From Mycobacteroides abscessus ATCC 19977 (GTDB lineage Bacteria > Actinomycetota > Actinomycetes > Mycobacteriales > Mycobacteriaceae): a stretch of DNA of 64,000 bases. Made by a program: the position numbers and the translations under genes. Location of the stretch: positions 2,046,001 through 2,110,000 of the forward strand of contig NC_010397.1 of the NCBI RefSeq assembly GCF_000069185.1, read 5' to 3'. The first letter of the stretch is position 1; every line of letters begins with the position of its first letter. This document shows, one piece after another, positions 26,117-35,642 of the stretch. Under the pieces are notes generated by a model. That model was not told the DNA's origin and searched no databases. It saw only the letters and a list, made by a program, of their open reading frames with translations.

Positions 26117-27600
26117 CAGGCACCACCACGACGTTGATCGTCGGCGCCGGTTTCGCAGGTATCGGTACGGCGATCAGACTGCTTCAAGAGGGTACAGATG
26201 ACTTCGTCATTCTGGAACGGTCAAATCGCGTCGGAGGCACCTGGCGAGACAATACTTACCCTGGTGCGGCCTGCGATATTCCCTCGCTTCTCTACTCCTA
26301 CTCGTTCGAGCCGAATCCGGGCTGGACTCATACCTACTCGGGGAGCGCTGAGATCCTCGAATATATCGACACGATCGTCACCAAGTACGACCTTGCCCGG
26401 TTCATCCAGTTCGATACCGATGTAACCGCCTTGGAATTCGATGAGGGTGCCGGCATCTGGGTGGCCGACACGGCTGACGGAAAGCGTTATCAAGCTCGTT
26501 CAGTCGTGATGGCCAGTGGACCACTTGCCGACGCCAGCTTTCCGGATATTCGGGGTATTGACTCGTACGAGGGAAAGAAGATCCACAGCGCTCGATGGGA
26601 CCAGGGCTACGATCTCGGCGATAAGAGGGTTGCAGTCATTGGGACAGGCGCGAGCGCGGTGCAGATCCTTCCTGAGCTCGTGAAGTCGGCTGCGTCGGTC
26701 AAGGTCTTCCAAAGAACGCCCGGCTGGGTGTTGCCCAGGGTGAACCTCAAGCATCCGGCTTGGGCGCGTTCGACCTTCAAACAATTGCCGGTGAGCGAAC
26801 AGGCGCTCCGTGACGCCTGGTTCTGGGCTCACGAAGTGATGGCAGTGGGTATGGTCTGGAACACCGCTGCGACGTCAGCGATACAACTGGCGGCGAAGGC
26901 TCATCTCCGTCGGCAGGTGAAAGACCCCTGGTTGAGACGTCAGTTGACGCCCCATTTCAGACCTGGCTGCAAACGTATGCTTATGACCAGCGATTATTAC
27001 CCGGCGCTACAGTCGGATAACTGTAAGCTGATCAGCTGGCCTATCGCCACACTGTCACCCAACGGTGTTCGAACCGCCGACGGTGTCGAGCACGAGGTGG
27101 ACTGCATCGTTTTTGCCACCGGCTTCGATGTGTGCAAACGTGGCACCCCGTTCCCGATTAGCGGCCTCGGTGGTCGGAAGCTTGGGGACGAATGGTCTCA
27201 GGGGAGATACGCCTTCAAGAGCGTGAGCGTGGCCGGCTATCCGAACTTGTTCTTCACTTTCGGACCGAATTCCGGGCCAGGCCACAACTCGGCGCTCGTA
27301 TATATGGAGGCAGTAATTGACTACGTAGTCAAGGCGATCAAACTCCTTCAGCAAAATGACATCGGTACTTTGGATGTGAGGGAGGATCGTCAGGGCCGCT
27401 ATCACTCCGAAATTCAGCGCCGCCTTCGACGAACGACATGGAATTCGGGGTGCAGCAGTTGGTATCTGACCGAGGACGGCTACAACGGCACGATGTACCC
27501 GGGTTTCGCGACCCAGTTTATGAGAGAACTTTCCCGCTTGGATCCTCGTGATTATGTGATCACCCGGCGCGATGATGCACACCTCCGGCTGACGCAATAA
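26113..27600 (+). CDS. Baeyer-Villiger-type flavin monooxygenase 1
   Basis: A 495-residue class B flavoprotein monooxygenase. FAD site: LIVGAGFAGIGTAIRL. Baeyer-Villiger fingerprint: YEGKKIHSARW (F/Y-x-G-x3-H-x3-W). NADP site: VAVIGTGASAVQILPE. The block GTWRDNTYPGAACDIPS is also typical. It inserts oxygen next to a ketone, giving an ester or lactone, using NADPH and O2. Intact, of normal length, and coupled by overlap to the di-iron protein. Confidence 0.92.
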   Translation: MTGTTTTLIVGAGFAGIGTAIRLLQEGTDDFVILERSNRVGGTWRDNTYPGAACDIPSLLYSYSFEPNPGWTHTYSGSAEILEYIDTIVTKYDLARFIQFDTDVTALEFDEGAGIWVADTADGKRYQARSVVMASGPLADASFPDIRGIDSYEGKKIHSARWDQGYDLGDKRVAVIGTGASAVQILPELVKSAASVKVFQRTPGWVLPRVNLKHPAWARSTFKQLPVSEQALRDAWFWAHEVMAVGMVWNTAATSAIQLAAKAHLRRQVKDPWLRRQLTPHFRPGCKRMLMTSDYYPALQSDNCKLISWPIATLSPNGVRTADGVEHEVDCIVFATGFDVCKRGTPFPISGLGGRKLGDEWSQGRYAFKSVSVAGYPNLFFTFGPNSGPGHNSALVYMEAVIDYVVKAIKLLQQNDIGTLDVREDRQGRYHSEIQRRLRRTTWNSGCSSWYLTEDGYNGTMYPGFATQFMRELSRLDPRDYVITRRDDAHLRLTQ

Positions 27601-27650
27601 CTCTGAATCTGAACTGAGAAGGCTGACCGTCAGAACGGTGAAATTGAGCA

Positions 27651-29167
27651 ATGGATCGTAAGTTTGACCCAGATCACGAAATCATCATCATTGGAGCTGG
27701 ATTTTCTGGCATCGGTTGCGGCATTAGTTTACTAAAGGCGGGTTTTACCGATTTCTTGATGGTTGACGACGCCGACGGCGTCGGAGGTACGTGGCATTGG
27801 AACACCTATCCCGGTATCGCTGTCGACATACCGTCGTATAGTTATCAATTTTCATATGAAATGCGCCCCGACTGGTCGCGTACATACGCCCACGGCAACG
27901 AGCTCAAAGGCTATGCGGAGCAATGCGTTGAAAAGTACAAGCTTGGAGACCATATTCGTTTCAATACAACCATCACTGCAGCTTGCTTTGACGAAAATGC
28001 AACATTTTGGCGTCTGACGACCGCAAAAGGTGAGGAGATCACCGCACGCTTCGTGGTCAATTGCTCCGGCGTTCTCAGTCGGCCGAAATGGCCTGAAATC
28101 CAGGGGGTGCGAGATTTCGCCGGCGTTACTCTGCATACGGCTAGGTGGGACGACTCCGAAGATCTCAGCGGGAAGAGGGTTGCTGTAATCGGTACTGGTG
28201 CGTCAGCCGTGCAACTGATACCCGAAATCGCAAAAAAGCAGGGAGTCTGACGGTCTTTCAGCGAACTCCAATTTATTGTTTGCCGAAGCCAGACATCCCC
28301 ATACCGACGTGGGCTGGAAGGCTTCTACATTTCCTGCCGGGGGCGCAATTGGCGACCCGGACCGCGAGCCAGGCGTTCGTAGAAATCACTTTCCCAATCG
28401 CCGCTCACTTTCATACGGTGATACCGTTCGCCGATGTCATGGAGAGCGCCGCAAAGCGGTACATGCGGCGTGAAGTCCATGACCCGACGACGAGAGAACA
28501 ACTCATTCCGCGCTACTCGTTGGGCTGTAAACGACCCAGCTTCCACAATTCCTATCTCGCAACGTACAACCGGTCCAACGTTTCGCTCGAGACGAGCGGC
28601 ATAACCCATATCGACCATGCATCCGTCCATTCTCGAGACGGCAAAGCTCATCCCATTGACGTCTTGATCCTGGCCACCGGCTTCAAAGTGATGGAGTCGG
28701 GCAACATGCCAACGTACGTGTTGAAGGGACGCGGCGGGCTGGAGCAGGCTACATGGTGGGACGAGCATCGACTGCAGGCCTTCGAAGGGGTCAGTGTCCC
28801 CGGATTCCCGAATCATTTCAACATCTTCGGTCCCTACGGCTACAACGGTTCCTCGTACTTCACGCTGATCGAGGCGCAGAGTCGGCACATCGTCCGCTGT
28901 CTTCGTCGTGCGCGGGCACTGGGTGCGAACCTCGTCGAGGTTAAGAAGGAGGCGAATGACCGTTACTTCGCCGAAGTGCTGAGTCGTCGTCACAGGCAGG
29001 TTTTCTGGCAGCCGAGCTGTTCCGGTGCCAATAGTTACTACTTCGACAAGCACGGCGACGTTCCACTGCGTCCCTCAACGACTTTTGAGACGTATTGGCG
29101 AAGCCGCACCTTTCGCCTCTCGGATTACCAATTCGAGAATCGGGCCGAGGTGGTGGGTGCCCGATGA
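27651..29167 (+). pseudogene. Baeyer-Villiger-type monooxygenase 2, interrupted by a frameshift at A-AAA-AAG
   Basis: The first 196 codons encode the FAD site IIIGAGFSGIGCGI, the fingerprint FAGVTLHTARW and the NADP site GKRVAVIGTGASAVQLIPE. Frame 0 then ends at a TGA at 28248-28250. The rest of the enzyme (GSLTVFQRTPIYCL onward to 29167) is in the -1 frame. The switch falls on the heptamer AAAAAAG at 28232-28238, in the correct phase (A AAA AAG). A single -1 slip would give a seamless protein of about 505 residues. Programmed frameshifting, a one-base loss in an A run, or a sequencing error all fit. The 5' part is more AT-rich than its neighbours. Confidence 0.75.
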
Positions 29168-30129
29168 CCAGGATGGATGCCCCCGACTGGCAGCCCAGTC
29201 TTGCCAGTCATCTCGTCGCGATGTCCTCGCGAACCACGCTGCGGCCACTGGCGCAGCTGATGCCATCAAACGCCTACGGACTTGCGGTGATGGATCGCGT
29301 GCTTCGAACAGCGCTCGTAGCCTCACGGCCTCGGCGCGGCGTCACAGTGCGCAAGGTTGACACTGTATTCGCCGGAGGCCCGGTTCGTGGGGACTGGATC
29401 ACCACGCCTGCCATTAATCCGCATGCCAACCCTTTGCTGTACATCCACGGCGGCGCCTATTCTATGTGCTCGCCGGAGACGCACCGCGGTCTTCTCGGTG
29501 AACTCGCCTCGGCGAGCGGGCGCCCCATCTTCGCAGTGAAGTATCGTCTTGCCCCGCGGTATCCCTATCCCGCAGCCGCGGACGATGCGCTGAATGCGTA
29601 TCGCTGGCTTACCAGCGGAGGGTCCCCGGGTTCTTGTCAGCGCACCGTCGCGGTTGCCGGCGATTCAGCGGGCGGTCAGCTCACGATGGCCACGGCCTTG
29701 GGCGCACGTGCAGTTGGATTGCCGCTCCCTGATGCGATGCTGCTGATGTCTCCCGTCCTGGATCTCAGGTGCGAACTTGCCAGAGCGCGTGAAATTCGCC
29801 GCCGGGATCCTTTTGCCTCCGCTCAATCAGCGGCGCGCGCTCTTGACCTCTACGTAGGTGGCGCAGATCGCGGAGATCCGCGCCTCAGCGTGCTTGACGC
29901 GGACCTCACCTCGATGCCGCCGATCCTCATTCAGGTGGGCGGGAGAGAAATGTTGATCGATGACTCGCGCCGTCTCGCCGAGCGACTTCAATCAGCTGGA
30001 TCCCACGTCGAGATCCAGGTATACCGGGGACAGATCCATGTATTCCAGGCTATGTTCCGGATTCTTCCCGAAGCCCGAGACGCGATTCATCGAGCGGGAC
30101 GCTTCCTTGAAGCCTCGGAAGTCAGGTGA
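29164..30129 (+). CDS. HSL-family alpha/beta hydrolase (esterase)
   Basis: A 321-residue hormone-sensitive-lipase-type esterase: oxyanion motif LYIHGGAY, nucleophile VAGDSAGGQ, acid in the QVGGREMLIDDS region and histidine in GQIHVFQ. It overlaps the preceding monooxygenase gene by 4 bp. The role suggested by context is hydrolysis of the ester or lactone made by the Baeyer-Villiger enzymes. The family reading is firm, the pathway step inferred. Confidence 0.9.
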   Translation: MTRMDAPDWQPSLASHLVAMSSRTTLRPLAQLMPSNAYGLAVMDRVLRTALVASRPRRGVTVRKVDTVFAGGPVRGDWITTPAINPHANPLLYIHGGAYSMCSPETHRGLLGELASASGRPIFAVKYRLAPRYPYPAAADDALNAYRWLTSGGSPGSCQRTVAVAGDSAGGQLTMATALGARAVGLPLPDAMLLMSPVLDLRCELARAREIRRRDPFASAQSAARALDLYVGGADRGDPRLSVLDADLTSMPPILIQVGGREMLIDDSRRLAERLQSAGSHVEIQVYRGQIHVFQAMFRILPEARDAIHRAGRFLEASEVR

Positions 30130-30205
30130 AAGTGTCCGAACAGGCAATGCTCCTACACCTACACCACCTCGACCGCCGCAGCGTGAAGTCAGTCGTCTCT
30201 GCCTC

Positions 30206-31735
30206 ATGAGCAGCAACTTCGCGACGGCCTGTCGCGCATACGATCCGTCGATCGTGATCATCGGGGCCGGCTTCGCCGGGGTTGCGATGGCCCACCGGCT
30301 GAAGAAGGACGGGTTCACGAACTTCACGATCCTGGAAAAGGCTGCAGACATCGGGGGTGTTTGGCGTGACAACACCTATCCGGGAGCGGCCTGCGACGTG
30401 CCGTCAGCGTTGTACTCACTCTCGTACAAGCCCAATCCTCGTTGGTCACGGCGATATGCCGAGCAACCCGAGATACTCAAGTACCTCCAACAACTCGTGG
30501 AGAGTGGCGGACTGGCCGCGCATCTGCGTACCCAGACCGAAGTTGTCGCAATGACCTTCGATGACCAGCTAGGGCGTTGGACCCTGGTTACGAACTCGAA
30601 CGAGACAATAACCTGCGATGTCGTCGTCTCGGCCGTGGGTCAGCTCTCCTTGCCACACGTACCCGTTATTGCCGACGCAGACACCTTCCAGGGGCCGCGC
30701 TTTCATTCGGCGCGTTGGGACCGATCGGTTTCGCTTCGCGGCAAGCAAGTAGCCGTCATCGGCACAGGAGCTAGTGCCATCCAATTCGTGCCACACATCG
30801 TCCAGGAGGCGGAGCATGTCACGCTATATCAGCGCACGGCTCCGTGGATCTTGCCGAAGTGGGACAGCAGGTATGGAGTCCTTCACGACAGGGTGAGCGA
30901 GTTATTGCCGATGGCGCTGCGCCTCGAGCGTTTCGCGGTATGGCTAATTTTCGAGTTGCTCGCTGTGACGCTAGTCGACGCGAAGCCCCTCTCACGCGTC
31001 CTCGGTGCGATCGCGCGCCGCCACCTACATCGGCAGGTTGCTAGCCCATCTTTGCGCGAGCAATTGATGCCTTCGGACGCGCCAGGGTGCAAGCGAGTGC
31101 TGTTCTCGAATGATTACTATCCAGCAATCGCGAGTGATCGCGTGTCGTTGGTGCCGAAGGCTATCGCAGAGCTCTGCGACAACGGTGTCAAGACCGTGGA
31201 TGGAGAGTTTCGTCCTGCAGATGTCGTGATCTACGGAACCGGGTTTCGCGCCACCGATTTTCTCGCCCCGATGTCCGTGCGCGGCTCTCGCGGAGTCTCC
31301 TTGGCCGAGGTGTGGAAGACCCAGGCGTACGCATATCTGGGCATCACTGTCCCCATGTTCCCGAACCTGTTCCTGCTTTATGGTCCCAACACGAATGTGG
31401 GCTCGGGGTCGATCCTCTACATGATCGAGTCACAAGTCCGTCACATCGCAACGCTCATCAAAGCCGTGGCCGCTCATCCGGGTCATGCGATCGATGTCAG
31501 GACGGAGAGCGCGCAACGCTACAACACGCGCTTGAGAAGGCGACTACGGAGGTCGGTGTGGGCGCTGTGTGCGAGCTGGTATCGAACCTCGAGCGGGGAA
31601 ATCCCGACGAACTGGCCGGGGCCTACCTTGGTTTATCGACTCCTTACCCGGAAGCCGCACAGCGGCGATTACGTCTTGAGAAACGTCGGGCGTCTAAAGG
31701 TCGGAGACCCTGCAGAACCGAGCCTGGCCGACTAA
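30206..31735 (+). CDS. Baeyer-Villiger-type flavin monooxygenase 3
   Basis: A 509-residue class B monooxygenase: IVIIGAGFAGVAMAHRL (FAD), FQGPRFHSARW (fingerprint), and VAVIGTGASAIQFVPHI (NADP). The start is placed at the ATG at 30206, just before the FAD motif; the open frame extends far upstream into the esterase gene and is not used. It is intact, and distinct in sequence from the two monooxygenases upstream, so three paralogues sit within 6 kb. Confidence 0.9.
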   Translation: MSSNFATACRAYDPSIVIIGAGFAGVAMAHRLKKDGFTNFTILEKAADIGGVWRDNTYPGAACDVPSALYSLSYKPNPRWSRRYAEQPEILKYLQQLVESGGLAAHLRTQTEVVAMTFDDQLGRWTLVTNSNETITCDVVVSAVGQLSLPHVPVIADADTFQGPRFHSARWDRSVSLRGKQVAVIGTGASAIQFVPHIVQEAEHVTLYQRTAPWILPKWDSRYGVLHDRVSELLPMALRLERFAVWLIFELLAVTLVDAKPLSRVLGAIARRHLHRQVASPSLREQLMPSDAPGCKRVLFSNDYYPAIASDRVSLVPKAIAELCDNGVKTVDGEFRPADVVIYGTGFRATDFLAPMSVRGSRGVSLAEVWKTQAYAYLGITVPMFPNLFLLYGPNTNVGSGSILYMIESQVRHIATLIKAVAAHPGHAIDVRTESAQRYNTRLRRRLRRSVWALCASWYRTSSGEIPTNWPGPTLVYRLLTRKPHSGDYVLRNVGRLKVGDPAEPSLAD

Positions 31736-31770
31736 GGGCACGAGACGCGCACTTAACCGCTAGGCCAATA

Positions 31771-31788
31771 ATGTCTAGATATTGACAT
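31771..31788 (+). promoter_or_regulatory. Candidate promoter/operator before the P450
   Basis: TTGACA at 31782-31787 is a perfect -35 hexamer and overlaps an inverted repeat, ATGTC (31771-31775) and GACAT (31784-31788). No clear -10 follows at the ideal distance. This 115-bp gap is the widest between 24.3 and 36 kb, so a second transcription start for the P450-to-dehydrogenase genes is plausible. Confidence 0.35.
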
Positions 31789-31850
31789 CAATGGCATCTT
31801 TGTAAAGACTGGTGGACGCCGTCGAAGCGGCCCAGCGTCCAGGAGGAACC

Positions 31851-33308
31851 ATGACGAATCACCTTCTCGCACCTGCGCACCACGTGAAGGAGCGGTTGTC
31901 CTCTGTGATCATGGTCCCCGCGCCTCACGCCGTCGACGACAGATGGCGTCGATGGAGCCGGGACTGGCCGGTTCGTGAACTGGCACCGGCACCCGCGGGC
32001 AGTGGATTGAAAGCCGTCCGGGGGGATGCCGGACTGCCCTTCGTGGGTCACACGCTCGACTACATCCGATTCGGCTCGGATTTCAGTCGAGAGCGCTACG
32101 ACCGTCTGGGTTCGGTGTCGTGGATGGGCGCGTTCGGCACCAAGATGGTGGTCATCGCCGGCCCTGACGCCACTCGAGAGGCGTTCACGAGCGAAGCGAA
32201 GGCATTCTCTCAGGATGGCTGGTCCTTCCTGATCGACGCCTTCTTCCATCGCGGTTTGATGCTCATGAGCTTCGACGAGCACTTGATGCACCGGCGCATC
32301 ATGCAGGAGGCGTTTACGCGTCCGCGCCTGACCGGATACGTCGAACAGGTAACGCCATGCGTTCGCTCGGCAGTGCCTGCGTGGCCGGTGGGCCCGTCGG
32401 TTCGAATCTACCCACTGTTGAAGGAACTCACCCTCGACATCGCTACCGACGTCTTCATGGGCGGCCGCGGCAAGGACGAGAGCGATGCTGTCAACAAGGC
32501 GTTCGTCGCTACGGTCCGGGCGGCGAGTTCCCTTGTGCGTGCTCCGCTTCCGGGAACCAGATTCCGCGCTGGTGTGCAAGGGCGGCGCGTTTTGGAGGAC
32601 TACTTCTTCCGGCATCTGCCGGCCGCGCGAGCCGGTGAAACGGAGGATCTGTTCGCTGCTCTCTGTCAAGCCACGACCGAAGACGGGGAGCGGTTTTCCG
32701 ACGAGGATGTGGTGAATCACATGATCTTCTTGATGATGGCGGCCCACGACACCTCGACGATCACCACCACAGCGGTCACCTATTTCCTTGCCAAGTATCC
32801 GCAGTGGCAGGAGGCTGCGGCTGCGGAAGCCGCGGCCATCGGTGACGGGTTGCCGGACATCGAGGCCCTGGAGAAGATGACGGTCATCGACCGCGTGATC
32901 AAGGAAGCGCTCAGACTGCTTGCACCTGTTCCGCTGGTGATGCGCAAGACGGTTCGAGATGTCGCCATCGATGGATATCACATCCCCTCGAACACGTTAT
33001 GCGCTATAACGCCTGCCGTGAATCACTTCGATCGAACGATCTGGAATGATCCGGAGCGGTTCGATCCCTCACGTTTCGACGAGCCTCGGCGCGAAGACCA
33101 ACACCACCGATTCGCCTGGGTTCCGTTCGGAGGTGGAGCGCACAAGTGCATCGGCATGCAATTCGGGACGCTCGAGGTCAAAGCAATCCTGCACAGGATG
33201 CTGCGTTCGTTCACTTGGAAGGTTCCGGAGAACTATCACGTCCGATGGGACAACACCTCGCTGCCCATTCCGGTGGACGGACTTCCGTTGGAGATGAAGC
33301 GCCGATGA
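31851..33308 (+). CDS. Cytochrome P450, CYP136-like
   Basis: A 485-residue P450 with haem loop FGGGAHKCIGMQFG, I-helix MMAAHDTSTITTTA and ExxR in KEALRLLAP. The segments PAGSGLKAVRGDAGLPFVGH, FFHRGLMLMSFDEHLMHRRIMQEAF and VNHMIFLMMAAHDTST closely match remembered mycobacterial CYP136 (Rv3059). The substrate of CYP136 is not well established. ATG at 31851 preceded by AGGAGGA. It overlaps the next gene by 4 bp. No ferredoxin gene is adjacent, so electrons would come from another system. Confidence 0.9.
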   Translation: MTNHLLAPAHHVKERLSSVIMVPAPHAVDDRWRRWSRDWPVRELAPAPAGSGLKAVRGDAGLPFVGHTLDYIRFGSDFSRERYDRLGSVSWMGAFGTKMVVIAGPDATREAFTSEAKAFSQDGWSFLIDAFFHRGLMLMSFDEHLMHRRIMQEAFTRPRLTGYVEQVTPCVRSAVPAWPVGPSVRIYPLLKELTLDIATDVFMGGRGKDESDAVNKAFVATVRAASSLVRAPLPGTRFRAGVQGRRVLEDYFFRHLPAARAGETEDLFAALCQATTEDGERFSDEDVVNHMIFLMMAAHDTSTITTTAVTYFLAKYPQWQEAAAAEAAAIGDGLPDIEALEKMTVIDRVIKEALRLLAPVPLVMRKTVRDVAIDGYHIPSNTLCAITPAVNHFDRTIWNDPERFDPSRFDEPRREDQHHRFAWVPFGGGAHKCIGMQFGTLEVKAILHRMLRSFTWKVPENYHVRWDNTSLPIPVDGLPLEMKRR

Positions 33309-33958
33309 CCGTCGACCACAGCCCCTACCTCGAACCCACGGAGTTTCTTGACTGGCAACAAGATTCGGTACGTGACTTCGTGTCATCGGCGATCCGTGGT
33401 GCCTGCGGCGACTCCGAGAAGGCCATCGCCATCTTCACCGCGGTCCGTGACTCCATTTGGTACGACCCCTACACGGTGACCGACAACCCGCACGCGTATC
33501 GCGCCAGCACCGTCGCGACCGCAGAACGGGCCTACTGCGTCCCGAAGGCCGTGCTCTTGACTGCAGCGTGCCGAGCGGCGGGAATCCCGGCGCGGCTGGG
33601 GTTCGCCGACGTCCGAAACCACCTCCAGACCAAGGCATTGCGCGAGCGGATGGGTGGTAGCGACGTTTTCGTCTACCACGGCTACAGTCTCATGTTCCTC
33701 AACGGTGCGTGGGTAAAGGCCACCCCGGCGTTCAATCGCGAGCTGTGCGCACGCTTCGGTGTCTCGCCGATCGAATTCGACGGCCGTAGCGACGCGCTAC
33801 TCCATGGTTTCACCGCTGACGGCACCCAGCACATGGAGTATCTGCGCGACCGGGGAGCCTACGACGATCTACCCCTAGCAGACATCCTGCAAGCACTGAG
33901 AACGCATTACGGCACATTCATCGATCAGCCGAACAGCCGTCCCGACCTCTTCGCCTGA
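33305..33958 (+). CDS. Transglutaminase-like (papain-fold) protein
   Basis: A 217-residue protein with the transglutaminase-core triad pattern: cysteine in AERAYCVPKAVLLTAACRAAGIPARLGFADVRNH, histidine in VFVYHGYSLMFLNG, and acidic residue in VKATPAFNREL. Such bacterial domains act as proteases, amidases or acyl transferases. A role in small-molecule catabolism is unusual. Translationally coupled to the P450 by an ATGA overlap. Confidence 0.82.
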   Translation: MTVDHSPYLEPTEFLDWQQDSVRDFVSSAIRGACGDSEKAIAIFTAVRDSIWYDPYTVTDNPHAYRASTVATAERAYCVPKAVLLTAACRAAGIPARLGFADVRNHLQTKALRERMGGSDVFVYHGYSLMFLNGAWVKATPAFNRELCARFGVSPIEFDGRSDALLHGFTADGTQHMEYLRDRGAYDDLPLADILQALRTHYGTFIDQPNSRPDLFA

Positions 33959-33972
33959 AAGGGCACTACACG

Positions 33973-35604
33973 ATGCAAAGCACAATGCAAAATGTTCCGC
34001 TCACGGTGTCGGCGATCGTCCAGCATGCGGCAGCCATACACGGTGACAGCGAGGTCGTCACTCCGACCGGAAATGGATATCGGAGAACGCCTTACCGCAT
34101 TGTGCTGGCGCGAGTGGCTCGCCTTGCCAATGCGCTGCGCAGTCTTGGCGTCACGGCAGACCAACGCGTGGCCACCTTCCAGTGGAGCAACCAGGAACAT
34201 CTGGAGGCCTACTGTGCGATTCCCTCCATGGGCGCGGTCCTGCACACGCTCAACATTCGTTTGGCCCCAGAGCAACTGGCGTACATCGCCAACCACGCGA
34301 GCGATCAGATCGTCCTAGTCGACGCTTCGGTTGCCCCGTTGTTGGCGCGCGCGCTCCCAGCGATGGCGTCGGTGCACACCGTCATCGTCACCGGAGAGGG
34401 CGACCTTGCCCCGCTACAGGGATGCGGGAAGACCGTTCTGCGTTACGAGGAAGTGCTTGCCGGCCAGGAAGAATCATTTGACTGGCCTCGGCTCGACGAG
34501 CTGTCCGCCGCGGCCATGTGTTATACGAGCGGCACCACCGGAGATCCCAAAGGCGTCGTCTACAGCCACCGTTCGACGTACCTTCACTCCCTGACCGCCT
34601 GCACAGCTAACGCTTTGTCAGTCAGCGAGGCCGACCGTGTGCTGGCCATCGTCCCAATGTTTCACGCCAATGCGTGGGGGCTTATCTACGCAGCGTTGAT
34701 GTCCGGTGCGGATCTGGTGCTGCCTGACCGCTATCTCCAAGCCGAACCGTTGGTGTCGATCATCGAAGACACCAGGCCGACCGTGGCCGGTGCAGTGCCG
34801 ACGATCTGGAACGATGTCGACCGATATCTGGATTCGCACCCTGAGCGGGACATTTCTTCGCTACGGCTGGTCGCGTGCGGGGGATCTGCTGTTCCGCTTT
34901 CCTTGATGCGGGCATTCGAAGAGAAGTACAACGTGCCCATTGTGCAGGCCTGGGGTATGACCGAAACCTCTCCGTTGGCGACCGTTGCACGTCCGGCTCA
35001 CAGAGCCGACGCGACGCGACGATGGGAGATGCGCGCATCCCAGGGCCGGCCGATCTGCGGTGTCGAAATCCGGTTGCGGGATGACGACGGGAAAGATGTG
35101 CCGTGGGACGGGCAATCAGTCGGGGAAATCCAGGCGCGCGGTCCTTGGATCACCGGGTCCTATTTCGGAGACAACGATACGGAGAAGTTCGACGAAGGAT
35201 GGCTGCGTACCGGTGATGTGGGCAAGATCGACGCCGAGGGCTATCTGACCCTGACCGACCGCTCGAAAGACGTCATCAAGTCAGGTGGCGAATGGATCTC
35301 CTCGGTGGAGCTGGAAAACACGCTGATCGGCCACCCTGCCGTGTACGAAGCGGCGGTAGTCGGCGTCGCGGACGATAAATGGCAGGAAAGGCCGTTGGCG
35401 CTTGTCGTCGTCCACCCCGGAACCGACGTTGACATTGACCAACTCCGATCGTTTCTTGCGGACAAAGTCGCCAAATGGTGGATTCCTGAGCGATGGAGCT
35501 TCGTGTCCGATATTCCGAGAACGAGCGTCGGAAAGTACGACAAAAAGGCCATCCGTGCCCGCCACTCTGCCGGCGAATACCTCATCGAAATCGAAACGTC
35601 ATAA
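33973..35604 (+). CDS. Acyl-CoA synthetase (FadD-like AMP ligase)
   Basis: A 543-residue adenylate-forming ligase: P-loop CYTSGTTGDPKGVVYSHRS, motif QAWGMTETSPLA, hinge TGDVGKIDAEGYLTLTDRSKDVIKSGGEW, and terminal catalytic lysine in SVGKYDKKAIR. It activates a carboxylic acid, presumably one freed by the esterase step, to its CoA thioester. Full length and intact, unlike the ligase at 14.9-16.3 kb. Confidence 0.92.
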   Translation: MQSTMQNVPLTVSAIVQHAAAIHGDSEVVTPTGNGYRRTPYRIVLARVARLANALRSLGVTADQRVATFQWSNQEHLEAYCAIPSMGAVLHTLNIRLAPEQLAYIANHASDQIVLVDASVAPLLARALPAMASVHTVIVTGEGDLAPLQGCGKTVLRYEEVLAGQEESFDWPRLDELSAAAMCYTSGTTGDPKGVVYSHRSTYLHSLTACTANALSVSEADRVLAIVPMFHANAWGLIYAALMSGADLVLPDRYLQAEPLVSIIEDTRPTVAGAVPTIWNDVDRYLDSHPERDISSLRLVACGGSAVPLSLMRAFEEKYNVPIVQAWGMTETSPLATVARPAHRADATRRWEMRASQGRPICGVEIRLRDDDGKDVPWDGQSVGEIQARGPWITGSYFGDNDTEKFDEGWLRTGDVGKIDAEGYLTLTDRSKDVIKSGGEWISSVELENTLIGHPAVYEAAVVGVADDKWQERPLALVVVHPGTDVDIDQLRSFLADKVAKWWIPERWSFVSDIPRTSVGKYDKKAIRARHSAGEYLIEIETS

Positions 35605-35642
35605 CGTCGAATCCCAGGAATTCCAACAGTCGGAAGGTAATC

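Noticed and set aside
31788..32981. 397-codon minus-strand frame opposite the CYP136-like gene
   Set aside because: Antisense shadow of the P450; low-complexity Arg/His-rich protein without homology features.
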